From assembly GCF_003627815.1 (NCBI RefSeq), contig NZ_CP032698.1, positions 62,001 to 126,000 on the forward strand: DNA of 64,000 bases, in the 5' to 3' direction. Below the pieces are notes generated by a model. That model searched no databases. It saw only the letters and a program-made list of their open reading frames with translations, and was not told the DNA's origin. Positions 19,497-28,581 of the stretch are shown piece by piece. Each line of letters opens with the position of its first letter. The first letter of the stretch is position 1. The translations under genes and the position numbers were made by a program. This DNA comes from Streptomyces hundungensis (GTDB taxonomy: Bacteria > Actinomycetota > Actinomycetes > Streptomycetales > Streptomycetaceae).

Positions 19497-20341
19497 TGGC
19501 GGTGATCGCTCTGGTGGGGGTGCCGGGCTCGCCCGGCGTGACGTCAACGGCGCTGGGCCTGCTGCGGATGTGGCCAGTGGAACACGGCCGGCGGGTGCTG
19601 CTGGCCGAGTGCTGCCCGGACGGCGGCGCCGTGCTGGCGGGGGCGTTGCAGAGCCGGCTAACAGCTGACCGCGGCCTGCACAACCTGGCCGCCTCCCGCC
19701 GCAGTGCCAGCTTGCAGGATGCTTTCTGGACCCAGCTCGTTCGGATTTCCGACGAGGAACGGCGTGATGACCCCGCCCGGATGCTGCTGCCCGGCTTGAC
19801 CAGCCCCGCCGAGGCCGCTGGCCTCGCACCGGAATGGTGGGCCATCGCGGATCTGTTCGTCGGGATCGACCGGATCGAGCAGCACGGTCACGACGTGCTG
19901 CTCGACCTGGGGCGCAACGGGGCCTTCGGGCCGGCCCGGGTCCTGGCCCAGCGGGCTGACCTGGTCCTGCTGGTGATGCGCAGTACCTTGCGCAGCCTGC
20001 ACATGGCCGCCGCACGGGCCAGGATGCTTGCCGCGCTGCTGGACGGGGAGGGCCGGCGCTCGGGGCGTCTGGGGGTCCTGCTTATTACTGAAGGGCCGTA
20101 TGCGGCGCGGGAGGTGGAGGAGCACTTGCAGGTGCCGGTGGTGGCGAGTTTGCCGTTCCGGCCACAGGAGGCCGCCGTGCTGTCCGACGGCGCCGCGGAG
20201 GGCAAGCGGTTCCGGGAGAGCAAGCTGATGCGGGCCGTGCTGGACGCCTCGACGCCGATCCGGCAGCGGGTGGCCACCCAGCGCGCCCGCCTCGCCTCGC
20301 CCCTGCACCAGCGGATGGTGGGAGGCCTCGATGCACGCTGA
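19496..20341 (+). CDS. MinD/ParA-like ATPase, CpaE/TadZ-like, deviant P-loop
   Basis: A protein of 281 residues starting at ATG 19496. It opens with VIALVGVPGSPGVTSTALGL, which is placed like a P-loop but has no lysine in GSPGVTST, so nucleotide binding may be weak or absent. Downstream, DVLLDLGRNG matches the Walker B region, and ADLVLLVMRSTLRSLHMA matches the following strand of MinD-type folds. In Tad systems the CpaE/TadZ protein positions the assembly machine. The gene lies between CpaB-like and CpaF genes as expected and overlaps cpaF by 11 bases. Confidence 0.72.
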   Translation: MAVIALVGVPGSPGVTSTALGLLRMWPVEHGRRVLLAECCPDGGAVLAGALQSRLTADRGLHNLAASRRSASLQDAFWTQLVRISDEERRDDPARMLLPGLTSPAEAAGLAPEWWAIADLFVGIDRIEQHGHDVLLDLGRNGAFGPARVLAQRADLVLLVMRSTLRSLHMAAARARMLAALLDGEGRRSGRLGVLLITEGPYAAREVEEHLQVPVVASLPFRPQEAAVLSDGAAEGKRFRESKLMRAVLDASTPIRQRVATQRARLASPLHQRMVGGLDAR

Positions 20342-21809
20342 ACCGGTATACAACGGGGAGCCTTACCCCCCGAGCCCGCCCGCCCCTGCCGGACCGGCGT
20401 CACTGAGCGGCGTACTGGGGGGCGCGGCCACGGCGCGCATGGTGGGCCAAGGGGCAGTGCCGCAGGCGCGGATCGACTACCGGGCGGCGCAGGAGATCAA
20501 GCGGATCGTCGTCGAGCAGCTGCTGAAGGAGAAGAAGGCCACGCCGTCGCTGACCGGGGAGGTGGAGGAGCAGCGGGGTCGCGCTCTGATCAATGAGCAG
20601 GTGGCGATCTGGGCGGACGCGACCGGCCGCGGAGGCGGCTACTCCCCCTTCGAGGAGCGGGAGCTGGCCGGACTCGCCTTCGACATGTGTTTCCGGGCCG
20701 GGCGGCTGCAGCGCTACCTGGACGACGACCTGGTGGAGGACATCTGGATCGAGGGTCCGCACCGGGTCTTCCTCAAATACAGCGACGACGCGGAGCCGAT
20801 GCAGGTCGCACCGGTCGCCGATTCCGAGGAGGAACTGCAGGAACTGGTCCGGGACTTGATCCGGGCCAGCGGGCAGAGCGGACGCACATTCTCCACATTC
20901 AGCCCGGAGGTCGAGCTGCGCCTCAAGGACGGCTCCCGGGTCCAGGCTCTGGGCCCGGAGGTGACCGGCGAGTTCACGCATGTCGCAATCCGCCGCCACC
21001 GTCTCAAGGACGCCGACCTGCCCACGATGGTCAGTCTGGGTGCGCTCGATGAGCAGATGGCCAACCTGCTGCGCGCTTGTGTCCGGGCGCGACGCAACAT
21101 CATCTTCGCGGGGGAGCAGTCCTCGGGCAAGACGTCGATGCTGCGGGCGGTGTTGCGGGAGATTCCCGCAAGCGAGCGGTTCGGCACTTTGGAGACGACC
21201 TTCGAGCTGTGGACCCACAAGAACGGCTATCACCGGCATGTGGTGCCGATGGAGGCGAGAGCGTCCAACGGGGAGCGGGTGGATGGCCGGGCGGCGGGCG
21301 AGATCACGCTGCTGGACCTGCTGAGAAGCGCGAAGCGGATGTCGCTGACCCGGGTGGTGGTCGGGGAGGTCCGCGGTGAGGAGATCACCGCGATGATGCA
21401 GGCGATGACGTCGGACAGGCCCGGCAACATGTGCACGATCCACGCCTCCGAGCCCGAGGCGGTCTTCGACCGGATCGCGGAGCTGTATCTGCTGGCGCAG
21501 TCCAACTTCACGCCGGAACTGGCCTATCGCCAGATCGCTAACGGATTGCATTTCCTGGTGTTCTTGTCGGTCGATGAATCCGGGCCCGCGAAGCGGCGCT
21601 TTGTCTCGCACATCTGGGAGATCAAGCCCGTGGGTCCGGACGGCCGCCCGACCTACAACGAGATCTACCGGCCGGCCAGCGAGTGGGACCAGCGGGCGGT
21701 GCCCTATGCCGCGCTGTCGGTCCGCAACCGGCAGAAACTCGAGGCCGCGGGCCTGCGCACCGAACTCGTCGCGCAGCCGGCTGCCTGGCCGCATGAGGTG
21801 GGCGCATGA
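20331..21809 (+). CDS. cpaF: CpaF/TadA-type secretion ATPase
   Basis: A protein of 492 residues. The N-terminal region includes EEQRGRALINEQVAIWADAT and ERELAGLAFDMCFRAGRLQR. This is followed by the domain with LDDDLVEDIWIEGPHRVFL typical of CpaF. The Walker A loop is AGEQSSGKTSMLRAV near residue 261. The catalytic region has FGTLETTFELW and the Walker B and histidine box RVVVGEVRGEEITAMMQA, then NMCTIHASEPEAV. This hexameric ATPase drives assembly of Tad/Flp pili at the inner face of the membrane. Its stop overlaps the tadB start. Confidence 0.92.
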   Translation: MHAEPVYNGEPYPPSPPAPAGPASLSGVLGGAATARMVGQGAVPQARIDYRAAQEIKRIVVEQLLKEKKATPSLTGEVEEQRGRALINEQVAIWADATGRGGGYSPFEERELAGLAFDMCFRAGRLQRYLDDDLVEDIWIEGPHRVFLKYSDDAEPMQVAPVADSEEELQELVRDLIRASGQSGRTFSTFSPEVELRLKDGSRVQALGPEVTGEFTHVAIRRHRLKDADLPTMVSLGALDEQMANLLRACVRARRNIIFAGEQSSGKTSMLRAVLREIPASERFGTLETTFELWTHKNGYHRHVVPMEARASNGERVDGRAAGEITLLDLLRSAKRMSLTRVVVGEVRGEEITAMMQAMTSDRPGNMCTIHASEPEAVFDRIAELYLLAQSNFTPELAYRQIANGLHFLVFLSVDESGPAKRRFVSHIWEIKPVGPDGRPTYNEIYRPASEWDQRAVPYAALSVRNRQKLEAAGLRTELVAQPAAWPHEVGA

Positions 21810-22717
21810 TCACCGGATGGTGGTGGGCGCTGTCGGGGGCATTGCTCGGCGCCGGTCTGGTCGCCCTGACCGCCGGGCTGGTCGGAACGACCGCGCCCAA
21901 GGGCCCCGGGCTCCTGGCCAGTTGGCGCCACCGATCCCGGTCAGGGCCCGCGGCCCGCACAGCGGCCCGCCGCAAGGCTCTGTTCGGCGGAGCGATGGTG
22001 GCCGGGGTTGTGGTGTGGCTGGTGAGCGGGGTTTTCGTGGTCGCGTTGATCGCAGCCGCTGCGGTGGTGGGCGTGCCGTGGCTCACGGCCCCCGTGGCGG
22101 CGACCAAGGAGCAGATGGCCAAGCGGGACGCGCTTGCCGAGTGGACGCAGCGCTTGGCGGAGGTACTGCGTCTGGGTGTCGCGATTGAGCAGGCCCTGAA
22201 GACCAGCCGTCGTCATGCTCCCCAGGCGCTGGAGGGGGAGATTGAGGAGCTGGTCGACAAGGTGGATGCCGGGTGGCCGCTCGGTGAGGCGGTCGAGGAC
22301 TTCGGGCGCGCCCTGGACGATCCGACCGCGGACAAGGTGTGTGCCGCACTCAAGCTGTCGGTCACCGACCCCGGGCCGGGGCTGGCGCAGGCGATGCAGG
22401 ACATGTCCGCGTCCCTGCGGGAGGAGGTGAGTGCGCGCCAGAAGATCGAGGCGGAGCGGGAGAAGTCCCGCACCGTCGTGCGCACCCTCACCTTCATCAC
22501 CCTGGCCCTGGTGCCGCTGGGCTTCACCGTCCCCCAGGTCACCCATGTCTTCACCACGCTGCTCGGCCAGTTGGTCCTGGGGCTGCTCTCGGCGGCGTTC
22601 GTCGCCGTGCTGGTGTGGTCGCGCAGCTACGCCTCCCGCGGCCGCACCGCCCGGGTCCTGGTTCCAGACGCGCGTAGCCCCGTGAAAGCACCTGCCTGGA
22701 TGGAGGCCGCACAGTGA
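21806..22717 (+). CDS. tadB: TadB-like platform protein
   Basis: A protein of 303 residues with an ATGA overlap to cpaF. Two membrane segments lie near the N-terminus (WWALSGALLGAGLVALTAGL and AMVAGVVVWLVSGVFVVALI) and two near the C-terminus (TLTFITLALVPLGFTVPQV and LGQLVLGLLSAAFVAVLVW). Between them is the cytoplasmic type II secretion F domain: EWTQRLAEVLRLGVAIEQAL, GWPLGEAVEDFGRALDDPTA, then MQDMSASLREEVSARQKIEA. This is the platform protein that partners CpaF. Its stop overlaps the next start. Confidence 0.85.
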   Translation: MITGWWWALSGALLGAGLVALTAGLVGTTAPKGPGLLASWRHRSRSGPAARTAARRKALFGGAMVAGVVVWLVSGVFVVALIAAAAVVGVPWLTAPVAATKEQMAKRDALAEWTQRLAEVLRLGVAIEQALKTSRRHAPQALEGEIEELVDKVDAGWPLGEAVEDFGRALDDPTADKVCAALKLSVTDPGPGLAQAMQDMSASLREEVSARQKIEAEREKSRTVVRTLTFITLALVPLGFTVPQVTHVFTTLLGQLVLGLLSAAFVAVLVWSRSYASRGRTARVLVPDARSPVKAPAWMEAAQ

Positions 22718-23598
22718 CGACAACATCTGTCGTGGCGCTCTTGGGCTGCCTGATCGGCGCGGGCCTGGCCCTGGTGGTGCGGGAACTCGCCCCGGCTCCC
22801 CCCAAGTTGGGCCCGGCCCTCAGGCGCCTCAGCCCGCCCGCCCCCACGGCCGGGACCGCCCTGCCCGAACAGCGTGCGGACAACCTCGTGGGCGCGTGGC
22901 TGGTGGCCCGGATTCCGGCGCCGCTGCCCCGTGCCGACCTGAATCTGCTGAACCAGCCGGTCGAGCAGTTCCTCCTGAACAAGGTGCTCCTCGCCTTCGC
23001 CGGGCTGGTCCTGCCGTCCGTGCTGAGCGCGGCCTGGATCCTGCTCGGCATCACGCTGCCCCTGTTCGTGCCCGCAGCGGCCGGCATCGTGGCCGCTGTC
23101 GTCCTGTGGTTCGTGCCTGACCTCATGGTGCGCCGGGATGCCGGGCGGGCAAGGGAGGAGTTCACCCACGCCGTCACCGTCTACCTCGAACTGGTCGCTC
23201 TGCGTCTGGCCTCCAACATCGCCGTCGACCAGGCCCTGGAAGAAGCCGCGCGGGTCGGCAGCAGCTGGTCGTTCCTGCGCCTCCAAGAGGCCCTGCTGCG
23301 CGCCCGGATGGAGAAGACCTCGCCCTGGCAGGCCCTCGAAACCCTCGGCACCCAGCTGAGGATCCCTGTGCTGCGGGACGTCGCGGACTTCGCCCAGATG
23401 TCCGGCAGGGATGGCGCCTCCATCTACGCACCCGTCCGGGCCCGCGCCAAGAGCACCCGCGATGAGCAGCTGGCCATGGCCGTGGCCAGGGCGAACGCCG
23501 ACAGCGAGAAGATGCACATCCCTGGCGCCGTGATGTGTGTCCTCATCATGTGCCTGCTCGGCTTCCCCGTGGTGCTGAAACTGTTCGCGCTGTCCTGA
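22714..23598 (+). CDS. tadC: TadC-like platform protein
   Basis: A protein of 294 residues with a GTGA overlap to tadB. It has paired membrane segments near residues 90-140 (LLAFAGLVLPSVLSAAWILL, ITLPLFVPAAAGIVAAVVLW) and a C-terminal one (IPGAVMCVLIMCLLGFPVVL). Between them is the F-domain motif EEFTHAVTVYLELVALRLAS, ALEEAARVGSSWSFLRLQEA, PVLRDVADFAQMSGRDGASI, then RDEQLAMAVARANADSEKMH. This is the second platform protein of Tad systems. Confidence 0.85.
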   Translation: MTTTSVVALLGCLIGAGLALVVRELAPAPPKLGPALRRLSPPAPTAGTALPEQRADNLVGAWLVARIPAPLPRADLNLLNQPVEQFLLNKVLLAFAGLVLPSVLSAAWILLGITLPLFVPAAAGIVAAVVLWFVPDLMVRRDAGRAREEFTHAVTVYLELVALRLASNIAVDQALEEAARVGSSWSFLRLQEALLRARMEKTSPWQALETLGTQLRIPVLRDVADFAQMSGRDGASIYAPVRARAKSTRDEQLAMAVARANADSEKMHIPGAVMCVLIMCLLGFPVVLKLFALS

Positions 23599-23651
23599 CG
23601 CCAGGGCCTTCTCAGCCCGCCGATCCCCGTATTGCGTAAGGAGAACAAGCC

Positions 23652-23894
23652 GTGAAGGACACCTACATGAAGGCCGGCGTCACCCTGTCGCTGCTGACCG
23701 GCAAGATCCGCGCACACCTCAACGAAGCGTACGAGGAGATGAGTGAGCGCGGGGAGCGTGGCGACAACCCCGTCGTGACGGTCCTGTTGTGGGTTGCGGG
23801 TATCGGCATCGCCCTCAGCATCGCCGCCGCGCTGGTCGCGCTCGGCACCAAAGCGTCCACCAAGGTGGACAACGTGAACCTCGACGGCAAGTGA
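23652..23894 (+). CDS. Small membrane protein, candidate Flp-type pilin
   Basis: A protein of 80 residues from GTG 23652 with AAGGAG eight bases upstream, a strong site that suggests high expression. The N-terminal 45 residues are hydrophilic (LTGKIRAHLNEAYEEMSERG), followed by one membrane helix (VVTVLLWVAGIGIALSIAAALVAL) and a short tail. Size and position right after tadC match the pilin subunit of Tad loci. It lacks the usual glycine-then-glutamate and tyrosine signature just before and inside the helix, so it is either a divergent pilin or an accessory protein. It overlaps the next gene by four bases. Confidence 0.6.
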   Translation: MKDTYMKAGVTLSLLTGKIRAHLNEAYEEMSERGERGDNPVVTVLLWVAGIGIALSIAAALVALGTKASTKVDNVNLDGK

Positions 23895-24298
23895 ACGCGC
23901 CCCGCCTGCCCTGGGATTCGGACCGGGGCTCGAACCCGGTCCAGATGGCCGTCATCTACCCCTTCGTGATCATCCTGATCCTCATTCTGCTGCAGGGAAT
24001 CATGTGGGCCTACGCCCGCAATGTCGCCTACAGCTCCGCCCGGGCCGGTGTGGCGGCCGGCCGGCTGTACGGGGCTACCCCCGGCGACGGGGCTGCCAAG
24101 GCGAAGCGGATGCTCGACGAGGCGGGCTCCAGCCTGCTCACCGACCGGAGCGTGTCCACTGAGGGCAGCACGCCCGAGCGGCTGCGGGTCCGCGTCGATG
24201 CGCAGGCTCTGTCGATGATTCCGGGCATATCGGGGATCCATGTCCAGGCCACCGTGTCCGGGCCCATCGAGCGGTGGACCACAGCGGGAGCACCCTGA
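23891..24298 (+). CDS. TadE-like pseudopilin
   Basis: A protein of 135 residues, GTG start in a GTGA overlap. Near residue 16 the sequence NPVQMAVIYPFVIILILILL is a TadE-type motif followed by the hydrophobic helix. Then come WAYARNVAYSSARAGVAAGR and a beta-rich C-terminus. TadE-like proteins are minor pilins processed by the prepilin peptidase. Its stop overlaps the next start by one base. Confidence 0.75.
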   Translation: MNAPRLPWDSDRGSNPVQMAVIYPFVIILILILLQGIMWAYARNVAYSSARAGVAAGRLYGATPGDGAAKAKRMLDEAGSSLLTDRSVSTEGSTPERLRVRVDAQALSMIPGISGIHVQATVSGPIERWTTAGAP

Positions 24299-24744
24299 TG
24301 CCCCCTGCACACCGGCTGCGGCGCCCGGCCGATGACGGCAGCGTCGCCATCGAAGCCGCCATCATCGTCCCGGTCCTCATCGTCCTCGTGCTGCTGTTCG
24401 TCGCCGGCGCCCGCCTCTCCCTGGCCGGGCAGAAAACGGACGCCGCCGCCCAGGCCGCCGCCCGCGCCGCCTCGCTGGCGCGAACTCCCGCCACAGGAAG
24501 CGCCGATGCCAAGGCCGCGGCCGCCGACGCGCTGACCTCCAGCGGCCAGGTCTGCAGCCACACCGCCGTGGATGCCCAGGTGGCAGGGCTGGCTGTGCCG
24601 GTCGGGCAGGTGTCCACCGTGACAGTCACCGTGTCCTGCACCGTGCCGGTCGGCGACCTGGTCCTCATCGGCGGAGGTCCCGGCGTGCGCACCGTCCGCT
24701 CTACCTTCACTTCCATCGTCGACGCCTACCGGGGGCGCGGATGA
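24298..24744 (+). CDS. TadE/TadG-like pseudopilin
   Basis: A protein of 148 residues from ATG 24298. It begins with a basic leader (HRLRRPADDGSVAIEAAIIV) in which GSVAIEAA is the classic TadE/TadG processing and glutamate motif, then VPVLIVLVLLFVAGARLSL. The remainder (QKTDAAAQAAARAASLART, then VSTVTVTVSCTVPVGDLVLI) is typical of pseudopilins. It overlaps the next gene by four bases. Confidence 0.78.
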   Translation: MPPAHRLRRPADDGSVAIEAAIIVPVLIVLVLLFVAGARLSLAGQKTDAAAQAAARAASLARTPATGSADAKAAAADALTSSGQVCSHTAVDAQVAGLAVPVGQVSTVTVTVSCTVPVGDLVLIGGGPGVRTVRSTFTSIVDAYRGRG

Positions 24745-25190
24745 ACCCGACCCTCATCCGCCGCTTGATGACCAGAGCATCCCGGCGGGACGACCGCGGT
24801 TCCGTACCGGTCTTCGCTGCCCTGATCATCGGCCCCCTGCTGCTGCTGTGCGGACTCCTCACCATCGACGCGTTCGGCGTCCTGCGCGCCAAACAGCACG
24901 CCGACGACCTCTCGGTGGAAGCGGCGCGCGCCGCGCAGCAGGCCATCGACCCCGCCCAGGCGATCCCCGGCACAGCCTTCGTCGCCGATCCCGCCGGCGC
25001 CTTTGCCGCCGCCCGGGCCTACCTCGCCGAAACCGGGGTCACCGGCACCGTCCACGTCACTGACGCAGGGCGCACCGTGACGGTCACCGTCACCGGCCGC
25101 TACCACGCCGTGTTCTGGCCAAAGACGTTCACGGTGCACGCCACCAGCTCTGCCACGCTGCTCCACGGCATCACTCAACCGGACAGTTAA
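24741..25190 (+). CDS. TadG-like pseudopilin
   Basis: A protein of 149 residues from ATG 24741 (ATGA overlap). After a basic N-terminus (RRLMTRASRRDDRGSVPVF) a hydrophobic helix follows (AALIIGPLLLLCGLLTIDAF). Then come VLRAKQHADDLSVEAARAAQ and a repetitive threonine-valine beta region. RGSVPVF stands where TadE/TadG proteins have RGsaavEf, with glutamate replaced by proline-valine. It is probably the third minor pilin of the set. Confidence 0.72.
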   Translation: MNPTLIRRLMTRASRRDDRGSVPVFAALIIGPLLLLCGLLTIDAFGVLRAKQHADDLSVEAARAAQQAIDPAQAIPGTAFVADPAGAFAAARAYLAETGVTGTVHVTDAGRTVTVTVTGRYHAVFWPKTFTVHATSSATLLHGITQPDS

Positions 25191-25200
25191 GGGACTGCTC

Positions 25201-28200
25201 ATGGCCCTCCCCCGCCCCGCCTCCCGACTGCGTACGCTGTCCGCCGTCCTGCGCGCCCTGGCCGCGCTCCTGACGCTGGCCGCCCTGCTCGCGGGCCTGC
25301 CCTGGCTGCTGTGGCAGGCCACCGCCGCGCTGCTGCCCGGTGGTATGGACGCTCTGAGCCATCTGTTCACCCGTAGCGACACCACGAACGTGGCGCTGTT
25401 GTTCGTCGCGGCTATCGGCTGGACCGGCTGGCTCTCCTTTGTCGTCTCGCTGCTCGTAGAGATTCCGGCCCGGCTCAGCGGCCGCAGCGCGCCCCGGCTG
25501 CCGGGCCTGCGTCTGAGCCAGCGCGCCGCGGCCACGCTGGTGGGCAGCATCCTGGTGCTGCTGCCGACCGGGACCGCGCTGGCCGCCCCCGCCACCGCGC
25601 ACGCCGTCACCGCAGCCCAGCTCCCCGTCCAGAACTTCCCCGCGGCCACTGCTCAGTTGGCCCAGCCGGCCACCTCTACAGCACCAGCCGCCGACACATC
25701 TCCGGCGCCCGCGGCCCAGCACACCTACACCGTGCGTGCGGTGCGTCCCGCGGAGAGCCTGTGGAGCATCGCCGAACACCTCACCGGCCACGGCGAGCTC
25801 TACACCACCATCGCCGCCGCGAACGAGGGCCGCACCATGGCCGACGGCACGACCTTCCGCACCAACTCCCCCATCCAGCCCGGCTGGATCCTCCAGCTCC
25901 CCGCCGGCCTGCCGCTGCTCAACCCCACACCCGTCCACGCCCAGCCCACGAGCACCACACCGGCCGCCAACACGCCAGCGAGCACGCCGCACCGTCACCT
26001 TGTCCGACCCGGCGACAGCCTCTGGACGATCGCCGAACGCGAGTACCACGACGGCGCCCGCTACCAGGAGATCTTCGACGCGAACCGGGACAAGCCCCAG
26101 CCCACCGGGGGCCGGCTGAGCGACCCCGACGAACTCGAAGTCGGCTGGAGTCTCGACATTCCCACACCCGCCGCACCCGCACCCGCACCCGCACCCGAGA
26201 GTCCGGGACACATCGCTGCGCCCACCCCAGGAATCCCCGCTCCGGGCCCGGCTGCGCCCCGCCCCGCCACACCCCACGACACTCCGCGAGCGCAGGGTTC
26301 TTCAGCCGCACCCGCCCCACCGACCGCCACACCCGCCCAGCCGGCCCCCTCCACGCCGGAACCCCCCACCGGCTCCGCCAACTCCGCCAGCCGTCCTCCC
26401 ACCCCGGCCCCCTCCACAACCCCCTCCACCCCGGCCACGCCCACAACTCCCCCGGCTGTGCAGCCCAGCCCCTCCACACGCCAGCACATCCAGCTCACCA
26501 CCGTGGCCGGGGCCTTCGCGCTCCTGGCCGCCGCCATCACCGGCGCCCTCACACTGCGCCGCATCCTCCAGCGCCGACGCCGCGCACCCGGCGAGACCAT
26601 CGCCATCGCCGAGGAAACCACCCTGGCCGCAGCCCAACTGTCCGAAGCCGCCCACCCCACCCTCGCCGACGAACTCGACCTCGCCCTGCGCACCCTGGCC
26701 CACCACGCCCAGGCCGACAACCGGCCCCTCCCCGTGATCCGGGCCGCCCGGATCAGCGGCCAAGCCATCGAGGTTCTGCCGGGGGCCGCGGACACCGACG
26801 CGCAGCCTCCCTTCGTGGAAGGAAACGACAGCTGGTGGGTACTCCCCACCACAGCGGCACTGCTCAGCAGAGAGGAGGCCACATCCATCACGGCCCCCTA
26901 CCCGCTGCTGACCACCATCGGCGCCACCGAGGACGACAGCGTCGTACTCCTCAACCTGGCCCACCCGCGCATTGTTCTCCTGGAGGGAGCCGCGGAGCAG
27001 ATCCGGGAAGTGTGCATCTCCATCGCGCTGGAACTCGGCATGAGCCCCTGGGCCGCACACGTGGAGATCGTGACACTCGGGTTCGGTGACGAACTGCCAC
27101 ACCTGCTGCCCACCTCACGCATCGCCCACAAACGCGAGCCCGCCCACGCTGTACGCGACCTCGGCGACTGGATGCTCACCGCCTACCAACAACCCGAGGA
27201 AACCGCCCAGCCCTACCTCCTGCTGTGTGCGGCAGAACTCGACAGTGACACCGCCTGGCAGCTCGCCGAAGCCCTCGACAAAGCCGGCGGCCTCTCCGTC
27301 ACCCTAGTCGCCCCCGCCGCGCAGACCAGCCAGCACTTCCCCGACGCCGAGATCCTCGACGCCTCAACATCCGCACTCCAGGACCTGGACACCCTCGGCC
27401 TCCCGCTCCGGCTGCAGCGCCTCGATGAGGCGGCCTTCCAGCAGATCGCGGGCCAACTCCGCATCTCCGGCCAGCCACCCCTCCCCGCAGAAGGCGCGTG
27501 GCAGAACGTGCCGGCCGAACCCGCCACCACACCCGCCACGGCCGCGCCTGCCGCGGCGGAGTCCCCCTGCGTTGTCCCAGACGCCGAGGACACCACGCAG
27601 GATCCTGCTCCCGCGAACCTCGGAGCGTTCCCAGCACTGGTGAGCGCCAGCACCGACCCCGCAGCCCTCCACCTCGCCCCCACCGGGCCCCCGCCCTCCA
27701 GTCCGCGACCCGCCGACGCCCCGGCCACCTCATCCACGGAGGCCGAGGCATCCGAACCGGCCCCCTGCACCAGGAATCCTGCGCCCACTGCACACGAGGA
27801 GACAGACAGAAGGGATCCGGCACAGACCCGCGATCTGCACGCCCCTGAAATCAGCGTCCTGGGGCCCGTCCACGTCCCCGGCCTCTCCAGCTCCGGCCAC
27901 GGCCCGCGCACAGCCCAGCTCGCCGCCCTGCTGTTCTTCAAACCGGGCCGCAGCGCCGACACCCTGTGCGCCGACATGGACCCCCTCAACCCCTGGTCGA
28001 AGAAGACCCTCGACTCCCGCATCGGCGACCTGCGCCGCAGCTTCGGCGACGACCCCCACGGCACCCCCTACGTCCCCCGGCGCACCGCCCGAGAAGACCC
28101 CTACCGCCTCTCCCCCCACGTAAGGTGCGACTGGACCCGGTTCACGCAACTCGCCGAACAAGCCCTCGCAGGCGGGCCCGCCTACGTGCACGACCTGGAA

Positions 28201-28581
28201 CGCGCCCTTCACCTGGTCCGCGGAAAGCCCTTCGGCGCCAGCCCCCCGCCCTGGGCCGAACCTCACCAGCAGGAAATGACCACCCGCATCATCGACATCG
28301 CCCACACCATCGCGATCTGGCGCATGACACCCGGCCCCCACCACGACCTCGCCGCCGCCCGCCAGGCCGTCGCCACAGGACTCGAGGTAGACGAAACAGC
28401 AGAGATCCTCTACCGCGACTGGCTACGCATCGAGCATGCCGCAGGAAACCGTCCCGGCCTGTTCACCATCTCCACCCGCGTCCAGCAGATCAGCCGCGAC
28501 AACCGCATCCCCCTCGACCCCGAAACCGAACACCTCATCGACCACCTCCTCGGAGCAGGCCAGCGTGCACACGGCTTCTAG
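25201..28581 (+). CDS. Membrane-spanning LysM protein with C-terminal BTAD-type regulator domain
   Basis: A protein of 1126 residues from ATG 25201, 10 bases after the previous stop. Three N-terminal hydrophobic segments (about residues 17-45, 60-87 and 108-130) precede two LysM domains. LysM1 (about 174-238) contains ESLWSIAEHLTGHGELYTTI; LysM2 (about 264-320) contains GDSLWTIAEREYHDGARYQE. A proline-, serine- and threonine-rich stalk follows, then a fourth membrane helix near 433-453 with an arginine cluster after it. The cytoplasmic part ends in a winged helix plus bacterial transcriptional activator (BTAD) region from about residue 878: SVLGPVHVPGLSSSG, LDSRIGDLRRSFGDD, and tetratricopeptide-like helices to the end. 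The topology would let external peptidoglycan binding speak to a cytoplasmic DNA-binding domain. The gene is embedded in the Tad locus and probably controls it. Confidence 0.82.
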   Translation: MALPRPASRLRTLSAVLRALAALLTLAALLAGLPWLLWQATAALLPGGMDALSHLFTRSDTTNVALLFVAAIGWTGWLSFVVSLLVEIPARLSGRSAPRLPGLRLSQRAAATLVGSILVLLPTGTALAAPATAHAVTAAQLPVQNFPAATAQLAQPATSTAPAADTSPAPAAQHTYTVRAVRPAESLWSIAEHLTGHGELYTTIAAANEGRTMADGTTFRTNSPIQPGWILQLPAGLPLLNPTPVHAQPTSTTPAANTPASTPHRHLVRPGDSLWTIAEREYHDGARYQEIFDANRDKPQPTGGRLSDPDELEVGWSLDIPTPAAPAPAPAPESPGHIAAPTPGIPAPGPAAPRPATPHDTPRAQGSSAAPAPPTATPAQPAPSTPEPPTGSANSASRPPTPAPSTTPSTPATPTTPPAVQPSPSTRQHIQLTTVAGAFALLAAAITGALTLRRILQRRRRAPGETIAIAEETTLAAAQLSEAAHPTLADELDLALRTLAHHAQADNRPLPVIRAARISGQAIEVLPGAADTDAQPPFVEGNDSWWVLPTTAALLSREEATSITAPYPLLTTIGATEDDSVVLLNLAHPRIVLLEGAAEQIREVCISIALELGMSPWAAHVEIVTLGFGDELPHLLPTSRIAHKREPAHAVRDLGDWMLTAYQQPEETAQPYLLLCAAELDSDTAWQLAEALDKAGGLSVTLVAPAAQTSQHFPDAEILDASTSALQDLDTLGLPLRLQRLDEAAFQQIAGQLRISGQPPLPAEGAWQNVPAEPATTPATAAPAAAESPCVVPDAEDTTQDPAPANLGAFPALVSASTDPAALHLAPTGPPPSSPRPADAPATSSTEAEASEPAPCTRNPAPTAHEETDRRDPAQTRDLHAPEISVLGPVHVPGLSSSGHGPRTAQLAALLFFKPGRSADTLCADMDPLNPWSKKTLDSRIGDLRRSFGDDPHGTPYVPRRTAREDPYRLSPHVRCDWTRFTQLAEQALAGGPAYVHDLERALHLVRGKPFGASPPPWAEPHQQEMTTRIIDIAHTIAIWRMTPGPHHDLAAARQAVATGLEVDETAEILYRDWLRIEHAAGNRPGLFTISTRVQQISRDNRIPLDPETEHLIDHLLGAGQRAHGF

